Positions 7,471 to 15,478 of a stretch of 56,508 nt of DNA are shown here, in pieces. The position numbers were made by a program, and so were the translations under genes. Positions within the stretch are counted from its first letter, which is position 1, and every line of letters begins with the position of its first letter. The stretch covers positions 1 to 56,508 of the forward strand of contig JACDNU010000011.1 of the NCBI GenBank assembly GCA_017656505.1, given 5' to 3'. The stretch comes from Archaeoglobus sp. Its GTDB lineage: Archaea > Halobacteriota > Archaeoglobi > Archaeoglobales > Archaeoglobaceae. The notes below the pieces were generated by a model that searched no databases, had not been told where the DNA came from, and was given only the letters and a program-made list of their open reading frames with translations.

Positions 7471-8613
7471 TCACTGCACACCGAGAATTCTCCTACCGAT
7501 TAACCATTTCTCGATCTCCTTGGTTCCTTCATAGATCTCGATTGCCTTTACATCCCGATAGAATCTGGAAATTGGATGATCGCTGAAGTAACCTATCCCA
7601 CCATGAATCTGCAGCGCCTCATCTACAATTTCAACAGCGATTTTAGCTGCATACCATTTCGCCATAGCAGAAAAGACTGGATTTATCTCTCCTTTATCGA
7701 GCATATAAGCTGCCTTGTATGCAAGCAATCTCGCAGCCTCCAGCTTTGTTGCCATTTCAGCTATTTTGAACTGAATTGCTTGGAATGACGCTATTTTATT
7801 TCCAAAAGCCTCTCTTTCCCTTGAATACTCGATGGCAAAACCCAAGGCACCTTTCGCAGCACCAACAGCCTGGGCTGCGACCCAAGTTCTGCTCCTATTG
7901 AAGAAGTCCATTATGTGGTAGAACCCTCCTCCACGCTTTCCCATCAAATTTTCTTTCGGCACGTGAACGTTTTTGAATGTAATCTCAGCAGTATCGCTAG
8001 CTCTCATACCAAGTTTTCCCGTTAGCTTCCTCCTCTCTACTCCATCTTCTTTCAGATCAACAATGAAGGTGCTGAACCTTCTATGCCTTTCACCGCTGTC
8101 TTCGGTTCTCGCAAGCACAATTGCGTAATCTGCTATCGATCCGTTGGTTGAGAAAGTTTTCGTTCCATTTATCACCCAGTAATTTCCAATTTTCTCGGCC
8201 TTAGTTTTAATTCCGGCCACATCGCTTCCCGCTTGAGGCTCGGTAACCATAATCGCCATTATTGCCTTTCCTTTTACGAGAGGCGGCAGATACGTTAGCT
8301 TTTGGTCCTCATTTCCATTGACAAGCAGAGTTTCGGCACCTATTGTCGTTCCTAAAGTAGCAAATCCACATCCTGGGTCGATACCGTGAAATTCTTCCCA
8401 AATTAGGGCGTTCTCGAGATATCCATATCCTTGGCCTTTATAAGCCTCGTCGATGAAAACACCAACAAATCCGTGTTTGCAAGAATCTCTCCACAAATCC
8501 CAAGGAAATTCTTCTTTTTCATCACACTCCTTCGAATACTTTGGAATTTCCCTCTCCGCAAACTCTCGAGCGGCTTTTTTAATGTCAAGCTGTTCTTTGG
8601 TAAGCTCAATCAT
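7471..8613 (-). CDS. Acyl-CoA dehydrogenase
   Basis: This 380-residue flavoprotein has all the family marks: N-terminal helical domain, the FAD-binding ITVTEPQAGSD-like segment (MVTEPQAGSDVAG), GTKTFSTNG, the C-terminal helical domain, and catalytic Glu in IYEGTKEIEKWLIGRR. It oxidises acyl-CoA thioesters to enoyl-CoA in fatty-acid or aromatic-ring degradation; the substrate cannot be read from sequence. Archaeoglobales carry many paralogues. It stands alone, 72 bases upstream of the HTH gene on the same strand. No electron-transfer flavoprotein genes are adjacent. Confidence 0.95.
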   Translation of the reverse strand: MIELTKEQLDIKKAAREFAEREIPKYSKECDEKEEFPWDLWRDSCKHGFVGVFIDEAYKGQGYGYLENALIWEEFHGIDPGCGFATLGTTIGAETLLVNGNEDQKLTYLPPLVKGKAIMAIMVTEPQAGSDVAGIKTKAEKIGNYWVINGTKTFSTNGSIADYAIVLARTEDSGERHRRFSTFIVDLKEDGVERRKLTGKLGMRASDTAEITFKNVHVPKENLMGKRGGGFYHIMDFFNRSRTWVAAQAVGAAKGALGFAIEYSREREAFGNKIASFQAIQFKIAEMATKLEAARLLAYKAAYMLDKGEINPVFSAMAKWYAAKIAVEIVDEALQIHGGIGYFSDHPISRFYRDVKAIEIYEGTKEIEKWLIGRRILGVQ

Positions 8614-8728
8614 ACTTTTTAATTATAAAAGAGATACTTAATCTTTTACCTAACCTTTTACTTCCTTTGCTCTCCCTTGTTTTCCCTTGCTTTTTTACCT
8701 CCATCCTGATAGCGCTTAACCACAGTGT

Positions 8729-9118
8729 TTAACCATACAGTAAGGCCCTAACCTTAAGACCGATAAAAATGTTAAGAAGGGCAAGAAGGGCTGCAGAAGC
8801 CAAAAAAGGCAAAAATGGGGATGAAATTAAGCCAGTCTGGTAAAGCCACATAGTCACAGCCATCAAGCTCAAAACAGAAGAGAAAAGGGCGAGGGAGGTG
8901 TACGTCTGTAAAGTCTTCTTCTTTTCTTGAACGGCTGAAACTAATTCTTTCAAGTCGGTAGTTTTCTTTCGCAGCACGAAATCGTAGTAATCAAGAATTT
9001 TGGAATCAAATTTATATTCGGGTTCATCCATCGGCTTTATATTCTTGTAAAAATCCTCTCTGCTTATTTTATCGCTGAACCAGCCACCAGAAATGTTTTT
9101 CTCAGAAGGATTTTTCAT
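8729..9118 (-). CDS. Small membrane protein of unknown function
   Basis: This 129-residue protein has a polar N-terminus (first 65 residues, with a KKTTDLKELVSAVQEKKK coiled segment) and two adjacent membrane helices at the C-terminus (about residues 76-95 and 101-122). I do not recognise a family. The two-helix hairpin with a cytosolic coil resembles small membrane anchors. It is a single gene between the acyl-CoA dehydrogenase and tRNA-Ala; T-rich sequence lies beyond its stop. Confidence 0.6.
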   Translation of the reverse strand: MKNPSEKNISGGWFSDKISREDFYKNIKPMDEPEYKFDSKILDYYDFVLRKKTTDLKELVSAVQEKKKTLQTYTSLALFSSVLSLMAVTMWLYQTGLISSPFLPFLASAALLALLNIFIGLKVRALLYG

Positions 9119-9296
9119 CGTTTGTAGTTGAATCTTTTCGTTAAATACATTTTCGTCTTTTCAATCTAGTTCATAATAATTCTCAATTAGATCTTGGGTG
9201 ATCGTTGTGATTGTGAAGTCTCACGTCCATGCAACATCTCATGCAACACCGCAAAATTGATAAACCATTTTTTAGAATGCAAAAAAGAAGACAAAA

Positions 9297-9370
9297 GGGC
9301 CGGTAGCTCAGTTTGGAAGAGCGCTCGCTTGGCATGCGAGAGGCCTGGGGTTCAAATCCCCACCGGTCCA
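9297..9370 (+). tRNA. tRNA-Ala (anticodon GGC)
   Basis: The acceptor stem GGGCCGG pairs with CCGGTCC (9363-9369), including the G3-U70 wobble pair that is the main identity element for alanyl-tRNA synthetase. The anticodon arm CTCGC-TTGGCAT-GCGAG gives GGC. The T arm is TGGGG-TTCAAAT-CCCCA, and the discriminator is A at 9370. There is no intron and no encoded CCA. Confidence 0.97.
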
Positions 9371-9611
9371 TATGAATTCTTTTGCTACCGGGTGATTTAA
9401 GGCATAGAGCACTTCTAAGATCTTTGTTTCCACGAAGTGGCTAAGATTTGGTATGATTTGCCTTGAAGCTTCGTAAAGTCTTTTATTTAGGTATATTTTG
9501 ACAGATTTTTTGTTTGAATTAGATTTCACCATAGGTTCACTGAAATAAAAAGATTTCATAAATTTCTTTAAAAAAACGGGCTATTGAAGTACATTTTCCA
9601 AATTAGCAATC

Positions 9612-9926
9612 TTATCTCGGCTTAAACCTATACTGAATCCATGAAATCAAGAACAAAGAGAGAAAGGGGTAAAAGAAAGAGAAGATGAGAAAATGCCCGG
9701 AAAAGGAAGAACTGTAGTTGGTGGCGACGTAGAGTGGTGGATTGAAGACGAGGTATAGCAGCTTGCCCGAACGTAGCACTTTCAGATTGACGGGCAGATA
9801 GTTTATTGAGAGTCGGATTACGAGATCAATCACTGGCCCGATGTATCCCTTCATAACTATTGGGAAGCCTAGAATTAGGTATGTCAGGCCTATTTTAGAT
9901 ACCTTAGGGAGCTTCAAAACTATCAC
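9612..9926 (-). CDS. Putative small membrane protein
   Basis: The ORF is hydrophobic throughout, with likely membrane segments near residues 15-45 and 75-100, and ends in the basic WIQYRFKPR. No family is recognised. The frame opens at a TTG (9953), but a TATA-like CATTTATAAC at 9954-9963 is too close to that codon; GTG at 9926 would fit a leaderless transcript. Codon usage looks ordinary, and no competing frame is convincing. It may be a real small gene or chance, so confidence is low. Confidence 0.4.
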   Translation of the reverse strand: MIVLKLPKVSKIGLTYLILGFPIVMKGYIGPVIDLVIRLSINYLPVNLKVLRSGKLLYLVFNPPLYVATNYSSSFSGHFLIFSFFYPFLSLFLISWIQYRFKPR

Positions 9927-10042
9927 CGTTCTAAAGTAAATTAGGAATGGCAATGTTATAAATGCTAGAAATCGGTGTTAGAACTTTTAGGTTAGAGATT
10001 CAGATCTTAGAGATTTAGACCTAATTATCAGATTCAGTTCGA

Positions 10043-10528
10043 TCAATCATTTTTCGAGAGTATTTCTTCGATAGTCTTGACGTGTCTACTTTCCCACTTG
10101 GCCAGCTCTTTCAGGGTCTCTTTTATTTTGTTCACTTTATCCTCGCCGATCCTTTCAGCAACATCCGAGTAGTCAAGGTTCAACAGATGTGAATAGTACT
10201 TTTGGCTTCCTATCTCCCACCTCAGCGCCTCTTCGAGGAACTTTCTCATGTCTCCTTCCTCTCGTGGAATGTATCTTTTTATACTAACTGTTTTTAGAGC
10301 GAATTCTCTGAAGCTCTCGATTTCAAAGCCCAGAAGTCTTACGATTTCCTCGATCATGAGTCTGTGTGCCTCGCAATCGTACATCACGATAAATAGCGAA
10401 TCCCAGATGCTGTCATCGGTCGTGTGGAGAAGACTCTCAGCCAACGCCTCACCCACAGCAAATTCTCCCGAGTAAGCCCTACCCAGCAGGGATGCCAAGG
10501 CCCTAAAGTCTATCTTAATGTTCTGCAT
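10043..10528 (-). CDS. Ferritin-like (rubrerythrin-fold) protein
   Basis: The 161 residues are almost all helical, with three acid/histidine helices: CEAHRLMIEEIV near residue 50, EEALRWEIGSQKYYSHLL near 105, and LAKWESRHVKTIEEI near 145. The E...ExxH-like spacing suggests a diiron four-helix bundle of the ferritin/rubrerythrin superfamily, perhaps for oxidative stress or iron handling. There is no rubredoxin domain. It is a single gene, divergent from asd. The metal site is an inference from motif spacing only. Confidence 0.6.
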   Translation of the reverse strand: MQNIKIDFRALASLLGRAYSGEFAVGEALAESLLHTTDDSIWDSLFIVMYDCEAHRLMIEEIVRLLGFEIESFREFALKTVSIKRYIPREEGDMRKFLEEALRWEIGSQKYYSHLLNLDYSDVAERIGEDKVNKIKETLKELAKWESRHVKTIEEILSKND

Positions 10529-10766
10529 ATGGGAAGTAACTGTCCTGAATTTAATATCTCTTTCTAATCTCGTATGATTGGATGATTCCTTTTTTCATGA
10601 TAACTTTTGGAGTGATTTTTTGGGAATAATTGATTAGTTGATGGGGGAGTTGATTACTTTGTTAATTAGATTGAATACGGCAATGAATCAACTTTGCAGT
10701 CATTTAAAGTCAGTTAGATAGAATCGATTCAACAGTCCTTTAACGATTTCAAACAATTCAACAATA

Positions 10767-10776
10767 AATTATATAA
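10767..10776 (+). promoter_or_regulatory. TATA element for asd
   Basis: AATTATATAAAA lies about 26-30 bases before the ATG at 10800, so the asd transcript is probably leaderless. This also argues against the TTG at 10794 as start. Confidence 0.6.
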
Positions 10777-10799
10777 AACAATTCCAGAATCGCTTGCTC

Positions 10800-11834
10800 A
10801 TGAGAAAGTACAAGGCTGCTATCCTTGGAGCAACAGGGATGGTAGGGCAGAAGTTCATTCAGATGCTCAGCCAGCATGACTGGTTTGAAATAACTTCTCT
10901 AGCGGCCTCCGAAAGAAGGATTGGCAAGCTTTATGGCGATGAGGTAGACTGGAAGGTCTCCGCAAACATTCCGGAAGAGGTTAGAGAACTTGAGATGCTC
11001 CCGATGGAGCCCAAGGCAATGGATGCCGATATCGTTTTTTCAGCTCTTCCAAGCGATACAGCTAGAAAAGTTGAATCTGAATTTGCTGCAGCCGGTTTTG
11101 TTGTAGCATCTAACGCATCGGCCTACAGAATGGAGGAAGATGTCCCTCTAGTAATTCCGGAAGTAAATCCCGAGCATCTTGGCCTGATAGAGGTTCAGAA
11201 GAGGAGAAGAGGGTGGGATGGCTTTATCGTTACAAACCCGAACTGCACGACCATTGTTCTTGTGATAAGTCTTAAGCCTTTAATGGATCTGGGCTTGAAA
11301 GATGTCAAGGTTGCCACGATGCAAGCTTTAAGTGGGGCAGGCTATCCGGGAGTTCCATCGCTTGCGATAACCGACAACATCATTCCGTTTATTAAGGGAG
11401 AAGAGGATAAGGTGGAAAATGAACCTTTAAAGCTTCTGGGAAAGTTCAACGGCGAGAAAATTGAATTCGCTCCCATAAAGGTTTCTGCTTCCTGTCATCG
11501 CGTTCCGGTTATTGATGGGCATACTGAAGCGGTCTGGGCAGAGTTTGAGAAAGAAATAACGATTGAAGAGGTAATAGAAGCTTTCAACTCGCTAAAACCT
11601 CTAGACTTGCCGACCTCGCCGGAGAAGGTTATAATTGTTAGAAATGAACCTGACAGACCGCAGCCTAGGTTCGATAGAGATGAAGGAAACGGGATGAGCG
11701 TTACTGTTGGAAGAATAAGGAATGACGGCAACTCTGCGATAAAATACATTGTAATGGGACACAATACCGTGAGAGGGGCTGCAGGAGCCAGCATTCTGAA
11801 TGCGGAACTTATGATTAAAGAAAAATTAATATAA
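10800..11834 (+). CDS. asd: Aspartate-semialdehyde dehydrogenase (archaeal/fungal type)
   Basis: The 344-residue enzyme converts aspartyl phosphate to aspartate semialdehyde with NADPH, for lysine, threonine and methionine synthesis. The NADP-binding motif LGATGMVGQKF is at the N-terminus. The active-site cysteine is in VTNPNCTTIV (about residue 150), and the substrate-binding histidine is in SCHRVPVIDGHTEAVW. Length and motifs match the archaeal class. ATG 10800 is preferred over the TTG two codons upstream because of the TATA spacing. The gene is followed after 45 bases by the alba gene, with a strong ribosome-binding site in the gap. Confidence 0.95.
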   Translation: MRKYKAAILGATGMVGQKFIQMLSQHDWFEITSLAASERRIGKLYGDEVDWKVSANIPEEVRELEMLPMEPKAMDADIVFSALPSDTARKVESEFAAAGFVVASNASAYRMEEDVPLVIPEVNPEHLGLIEVQKRRRGWDGFIVTNPNCTTIVLVISLKPLMDLGLKDVKVATMQALSGAGYPGVPSLAITDNIIPFIKGEEDKVENEPLKLLGKFNGEKIEFAPIKVSASCHRVPVIDGHTEAVWAEFEKEITIEEVIEAFNSLKPLDLPTSPEKVIIVRNEPDRPQPRFDRDEGNGMSVTVGRIRNDGNSAIKYIVMGHNTVRGAAGASILNAELMIKEKLI

Positions 11835-11845
11835 CATGAAGTATG

Positions 11846-11872
11846 CCTCCTTTTCACTAAAAAACAAGGAGG
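11846..11872 (+). promoter_or_regulatory. Hairpin sequestering the alba ribosome-binding site
   Basis: CCTCCTT (11846-11852) is the exact complement of AAGGAGG (11866-11872), with a 13-base loop. AAGGAGG is the Shine-Dalgarno sequence of the Alba gene, seven bases before ATG 11880. In the transcript, the stem would hide the ribosome-binding site. Alba proteins bind RNA as well as DNA, so autoregulation is conceivable (inference). Confidence 0.6.
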
Positions 11873-11879
11873 GATAAAG

Positions 11880-12149
11880 ATGGCCGAGAATGCAGTGTTT
11901 GTTGGGAATAAGCCGGTTATGAACTACGTGCTTGCAGTATTGACGCAGTTCAACAGCGGGGTAAATGAGGTTTCCGTTAAAGCGAGGGGAAGGGCTATCA
12001 GCAGAGCTGTCGATGTGGCAGAGATTGTCAGGAAGAGGTTCCTGCCGGATGTAGAGGTGAAGGATATTCAGATCTCCACTGAGAAGGTGGAGAGCGAGCA
12101 GGGAGAGGCAAACGTTTCGGCAATAGAGATAACCCTTGCTAAGAAGTAG
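11880..12149 (+). CDS. albA: Alba DNA/RNA-binding chromatin protein
   Basis: The 89 residues match Alba end to end: [14 protein letters not shown], the strand [28 protein letters not shown] with the DNA-contacting lysine region, and a C-terminal [10 protein letters not shown]. Alba dimers coat DNA and also bind RNA; a lysine in KPVM is the known acetylation region. The strong Shine-Dalgarno AAGGAGG, rare for the leaderless genes nearby, lies in a hairpin. It may be co-transcribed with asd or have its own promoter in the A/T-rich end of asd. Confidence 0.96.
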   Translation: MAENAVFVGNKPVMNYVLAVLTQFNSGVNEVSVKARGRAISRAVDVAEIVRKRFLPDVEVKDIQISTEKVESEQGEANVSAIEITLAKK

Positions 12150-12354
12150 TTTTATCAGTTTTAGTGGTTTAAGTTTTAGATTAGTTTTAGAACCTGAAAT
12201 TTATTTTTATTTGGCTTTCTGGGACTTTTTCGGAATTGTGAACATTTTATTCGCCCCTCTTTTGATTTACTAGCCAAACTGGAAATCAGGGAACTTACTA
12301 GATACTTACCAGAATATCACAAAATTTTTTAATTTGGAAACAAATATAGATTCG

Positions 12355-13572
12355 ATGATTGAAGATTTGCCTACTCTTGATGATGTTCCCTTTTCCGGTA
12401 AAAATATTGTCCTCCGGATTGACATCAACGCCCCAATTGTTAACTCAACCATCTTAGATACGACGCGGTTTGAAAGTCACATTCCGACTCTAGAGGAATT
12501 GGATGGTTGTAAGGTTGTTATACTCGCCCACCAGAGTAGAGCCGGTAAAAAGGACTTCACAACTCTTGAAGCTCATGCTAAAACCCTTTCCAGATTACTT
12601 GGTAGGGAGGTAGAGTACATCGATGAGGTTTTTGGGAGCTGTGCAATTAAGAGAATCAAGGAAAAGAAGAAGGGATACATTTTACTGGAAAACGTGAGGT
12701 TTTATGCAGAGGAAACACTAAAGAGAACTCCTGAAGAGCACTCGAACTCTCTACTTGTTAGAAGATTAGCCCCTCTCTTCGATTTGTACGTTAACGATGC
12801 ATTCTCCGCCTCTCATCGAGCCCAAGCCTCTTTAGTTGGCTTTCCCCCTGTTCTTCCATCTGTGGTTGGGAGATTGGTCGAAAAAGAGATCAAAGCCCTG
12901 TCAACAGCTCTCAAAAGTGATGACAGCAAAATTTTCGTACTTGGAGGGGCGAAAATCTCGGATTCTGTAAAAGTTATGCAGAACGTTCTGACGAAAAACA
13001 TAGCCGAAAAGGTTGCGATAACGGGCGTAGTTGCTAACTACTTCCTCATGCTTGAGGGGAAGAAGCTCGGTGAGGCCAATGAGAAGGTTGTAGAAGAGAA
13101 TAAAGAAGGAATCAATGATGAGGAGATGAAAACCCTGCTTGAAAAGTACAGAGACAAGATAATTTTGCCTGTCGATCTAGGAGTGGAAGTTGAAGGGAAG
13201 AGAGAGGATGTGAGCATAGATGAATTTGATGGAAATGGTAGGATAATGGACGTTGGTGTTAATACGATATCCGTTCTTGCTGAAGAGATACCAAAGTATG
13301 GTGTTGCGGTAATAAACGGACCAGCTGGTGTTTTTGAGGATGAGAGGTTCTCTTTAGGGACTTTCGAAATTCTGAAATCCGTTGCAAAAGCCGGGTTTTC
13401 AGTCGTTGGAGGAGGGCATATTTCTACGGCTGCCAGACTGATAGGAATTGATAAAAAGATGAATCATGTCTCGACTGGTGGTGGAGCCAGCATAAGATTT
13501 CTGAGCGGGGAAAAGCTGCCGGCTTTGGAGGTTATAAAGGTATACTGGGAGAAGAAGTGGTCTAAGAAGTAA
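12355..13572 (+). CDS. pgk: Phosphoglycerate kinase
   Basis: The 405-residue glycolytic/gluconeogenic enzyme transfers phosphate between 1,3-bisphosphoglycerate and ADP. Motifs seen: VLRIDINAPI near the start (the family RxDxNxP), HQSRAGKKDF, VNDAFSASHR, the hinge LGGAKISDSVKV, and the C-terminal nucleotide loop VGGGHISTAA with STGGGASIRF. It is an archaeal-type PGK. The frame opens at a TTG (12334), but ATG 12355 fits the T-rich TATA region at about 12325-12333 as a leaderless start. It is monocistronic. Confidence 0.96.
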   Translation: MIEDLPTLDDVPFSGKNIVLRIDINAPIVNSTILDTTRFESHIPTLEELDGCKVVILAHQSRAGKKDFTTLEAHAKTLSRLLGREVEYIDEVFGSCAIKRIKEKKKGYILLENVRFYAEETLKRTPEEHSNSLLVRRLAPLFDLYVNDAFSASHRAQASLVGFPPVLPSVVGRLVEKEIKALSTALKSDDSKIFVLGGAKISDSVKVMQNVLTKNIAEKVAITGVVANYFLMLEGKKLGEANEKVVEENKEGINDEEMKTLLEKYRDKIILPVDLGVEVEGKREDVSIDEFDGNGRIMDVGVNTISVLAEEIPKYGVAVINGPAGVFEDERFSLGTFEILKSVAKAGFSVVGGGHISTAARLIGIDKKMNHVSTGGGASIRFLSGEKLPALEVIKVYWEKKWSKK

Positions 13573-13637
13573 TCAATAAGAAACTGGAATGGTACTCTTA
13601 CCTTTCCCTAGCCTTATTCTGCTTTCAATCTGCCCTT

Positions 13638-14228
13638 TCAATCTATTTCCTTATCCTTTAAAATTAACCCTTTCCACCTTTCGTATTCTACATCAAACCC
13701 GAGCATATCTAAAACGCGATAAACAGTATGGTTCACTAAATCGTCCACAGTTTTGGGTTTTGCATAAAATGCAGGAACCGGAGGCATAACGATTGCTCCC
13801 ATTTGCGACAGCTTCAAGAGCGTTGAAAGGTGGCCTTGATGGAGAGGAGTCTCTCTAACCAGAAGGATTAGCTTACGTCTCTCCTTCAAAGCTACATCCG
13901 CAGCCCTTGCAATCAAATTGTCTGCAATCCCGTAGGCTATTGATGAAGCAGTGTTGATCGTGCAGGGGGCTATCACCATTCCATCATGTTTGAAACTGCC
14001 ACTTGCTATCGCCGCTCCTATATCTGAGGGAGAGTAATAGTAGTCTGCAAGCCTTCTGAGATAATCTTCAGTTTTATCCGTCTCAACACTCATTGTTAGC
14101 ACAGCAGGCTTTGACACAATTAGATGGATTTCAGAATCAAGATCTCTAAGCATCTCAAGAAGCCTGATTCCGTATATCTGGCCGCTGGCCCCAGTCATGG
14201 CAAGGATAATTTTTTTGAACTTTTTCAT
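13638..14228 (-). CDS. ubiX: UbiX-like flavin prenyltransferase
   Basis: The 196-residue protein has the N-terminal flavin-binding motif MTGASGQIYGIRLLE, the central SGSFKHDGMVIAPCTINTASSIAYGIADNL, and RRKLILLVRETPLH near the C-terminal third, all diagnostic of UbiX/Pad1. UbiX makes prenylated FMN, the cofactor of UbiD-type decarboxylases; the partner UbiD is not in this window. In Archaeoglobales it may serve menaquinone synthesis or aromatic metabolism. The gene is divergent from the HEPN gene, with an inverted repeat between them. Confidence 0.95.
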   Translation of the reverse strand: MKKFKKIILAMTGASGQIYGIRLLEMLRDLDSEIHLIVSKPAVLTMSVETDKTEDYLRRLADYYYSPSDIGAAIASGSFKHDGMVIAPCTINTASSIAYGIADNLIARAADVALKERRKLILLVRETPLHQGHLSTLLKLSQMGAIVMPPVPAFYAKPKTVDDLVNHTVYRVLDMLGFDVEYERWKGLILKDKEID

Positions 14229-14304
14229 TGGATTGATAAATAATCAATGAAATTAAAACATTTCCTTCTTCTTTGAATTTTGATCTATCAAGAGCACAAA
14301 AATT

Positions 14305-14323
14305 AATTAGTTCCCAACTAATT
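14305..14323. promoter_or_regulatory. Perfect inverted repeat between ubiX and a toxin-antitoxin operon
   Basis: AATTAGTT (14305-14312), spacer CCC, AACTAATT (14316-14323) is a perfect 8-bp inverted repeat 10 bases before the HEPN start codon at 14333. It lies where the TATA box or transcription start should be, so a bound protein would repress. It could be the operator of the HEPN/MNT module or of ubiX. Confidence 0.5.
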
Positions 14324-14332
14324 TTTAAAAAG

Positions 14333-14737
14333 ATGAGAAGGGAAGTTATACTCTGGCTCAAAAGTGCTGAAGAGGATATCTACGATGCTGAGTTTTTTCT
14401 TGAAAACTCTAGGTTTTTCCGTACCGCTTTCTTTTCGCAGCAGGGAGTTGAAAAAGCCTTAAAGGCTCTGTTCTTCATCGTTAAAAGACAGGAACCCCCT
14501 AAGCTTCACACGGTGACTGAGCTTTACTTTGAACTGAAAAAAAACGGCTTCAATCTTCCGGAGAAACTTGAAAAAGAGCTTTTCGTTCTTAACAAATACT
14601 ATACTGTTTCCAGATATCCGGATGCTGCAAATGGATTGCCGTCCGAGAGTGTAGATGAGGAGGAGGCAAGAAGAGCGCTTAGAATTGCGAAAGAGGTACT
14701 CGAGTATGCTCGAGAATATACCGAGAGAAGTGGTTGA
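14333..14737 (+). CDS. HEPN domain protein (putative toxin of a HEPN/MNT module)
   Basis: The 134-residue helical protein carries HEPN marks: WLKSAEEDIYDAEFFLE, FSQQGVEKALKALFF, KLHTVTEL and YYTVSRYPDAANG. HEPN proteins paired with nucleotidyltransferases are usually ribonuclease toxins. The catalytic Rx4-6H motif expected in active HEPN RNases is not obvious in the C-terminal helix, so activity is uncertain. ATG 14333 is chosen because the upstream extension is poor and crosses the inverted repeat. Its 3' end overlaps the MNT gene by 32 bases, which indicates translational coupling. Confidence 0.88.
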   Translation: MRREVILWLKSAEEDIYDAEFFLENSRFFRTAFFSQQGVEKALKALFFIVKRQEPPKLHTVTELYFELKKNGFNLPEKLEKELFVLNKYYTVSRYPDAANGLPSESVDEEEARRALRIAKEVLEYAREYTERSG

Positions 14738-15038
14738 TACAATCAAAAAGTTGAAAGAGGGGCTGAAAAGGAAAGGAATTGAAATTGAGGCGATCTATCT
14801 TTTTGGAAGTTATGCAAAGGGGGATTATCTCGAAACAAGCGACATAGATGTTATAGTGGTTTCAGATTACTGGGAAGGTATGCCTTTTCTCAGGCGAATG
14901 GACATCGTAAACGAAGTTCTTTGGCGTGAAGGAATTAGGAAGGTGGAAGCCATCCCCCTGACTAAAGAGGAGATTGACAGGAAAGAATCTACCCTTTTAA
15001 GGGATGCATCAAGATACTGGATCGAACTTAAAATTTGA
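14706..15038 (+). CDS. MNT minimal nucleotidyltransferase (antitoxin partner)
   Basis: The 110-residue protein contains the polymerase-beta-type nucleotidyltransferase signature FGSYAKGDYLETSDIDVIVV (GS...DxD). MNT antitoxins neutralise HEPN toxins, in studied cases by AMPylating them. The frame is open upstream to 14655, but ATG 14706 (MLENIPREVV) fits the usual length and the overlap with HEPN. It ends 20 bases from the 3' end of a second, convergent HEPN/MNT module. Confidence 0.9.
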   Translation: MLENIPREVVDTIKKLKEGLKRKGIEIEAIYLFGSYAKGDYLETSDIDVIVVSDYWEGMPFLRRMDIVNEVLWREGIRKVEAIPLTKEEIDRKESTLLRDASRYWIELKI

Positions 15039-15058
15039 GTTTCTGCCTTTCTCAGTTC

Positions 15059-15478
15059 TTAGGTGGAGGAGATCAGATCTGAGACCGTTCTAACAACCTT
15101 TGATGCATGCTCAAAGGCTCTTTGGGCGTAACCCTTAGTGTATAACCTCTGTGGTGGAAGTCCGGTTTCCTCATCTCCGTACATGCTTGGTTCTCTCTCC
15201 CTCCTTAGCCATCTCGATATGTAAGCAAATTCTTCGATTTCTTCCTGAAACCACTCAGGAAATCTTTTTCTATTTTCAATCAAAATTAATCCTACATCAT
15301 GCCATTTTGGAGGTTCGATTCCAACGAATCTCAATGCTGATTTTAAAGAAAGTTCCACCGCTTCCTGACACTGTCGTATACAGTACGCATACCCACTTTC
15401 ATCCAGAGCGAGTTTGGCAGTTTTTATTCTCCTCTGAGCTTCTTCCATATATGCTCTTGCCATTTCTTTGTTATTCAA
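15059..15478 (-). CDS. HEPN domain protein, second module
   Basis: The 139-residue protein has the HEPN pattern AYMEEAQRRIKTAKLAL, YCIRQCQEAVELSLKSALRF, PKWHDVG and EFAYISRWLRREREPSMYGDE. It is only distantly similar to the HEPN protein at 14333, so the two modules are not a recent duplication. The C-terminal QRAFEHASK has R and H close together but not in the classical Rx4-6H spacing. The start overlaps the upstream MNT gene by 8 bases; here MNT comes first, the reverse of the neighbouring module. Confidence 0.88.
   Translation of the reverse strand: MNNKEMARAYMEEAQRRIKTAKLALDESGYAYCIRQCQEAVELSLKSALRFVGIEPPKWHDVGLILIENRKRFPEWFQEEIEEFAYISRWLRREREPSMYGDEETGLPPQRLYTKGYAQRAFEHASKVVRTVSDLISST

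Noticed and set aside
9119-9296. Possible C/D box RNA upstream of tRNA-Ala
   Set aside because: GTGATCG-like and GTGATTG-like stretches are present but no matching C, D', C' and D box set could be assembled.
9183-9559. ORFs covering the tRNA-Ala on both strands
   Set aside because: They run across a clear tRNA, have no recognisable protein features, and end or start within it.
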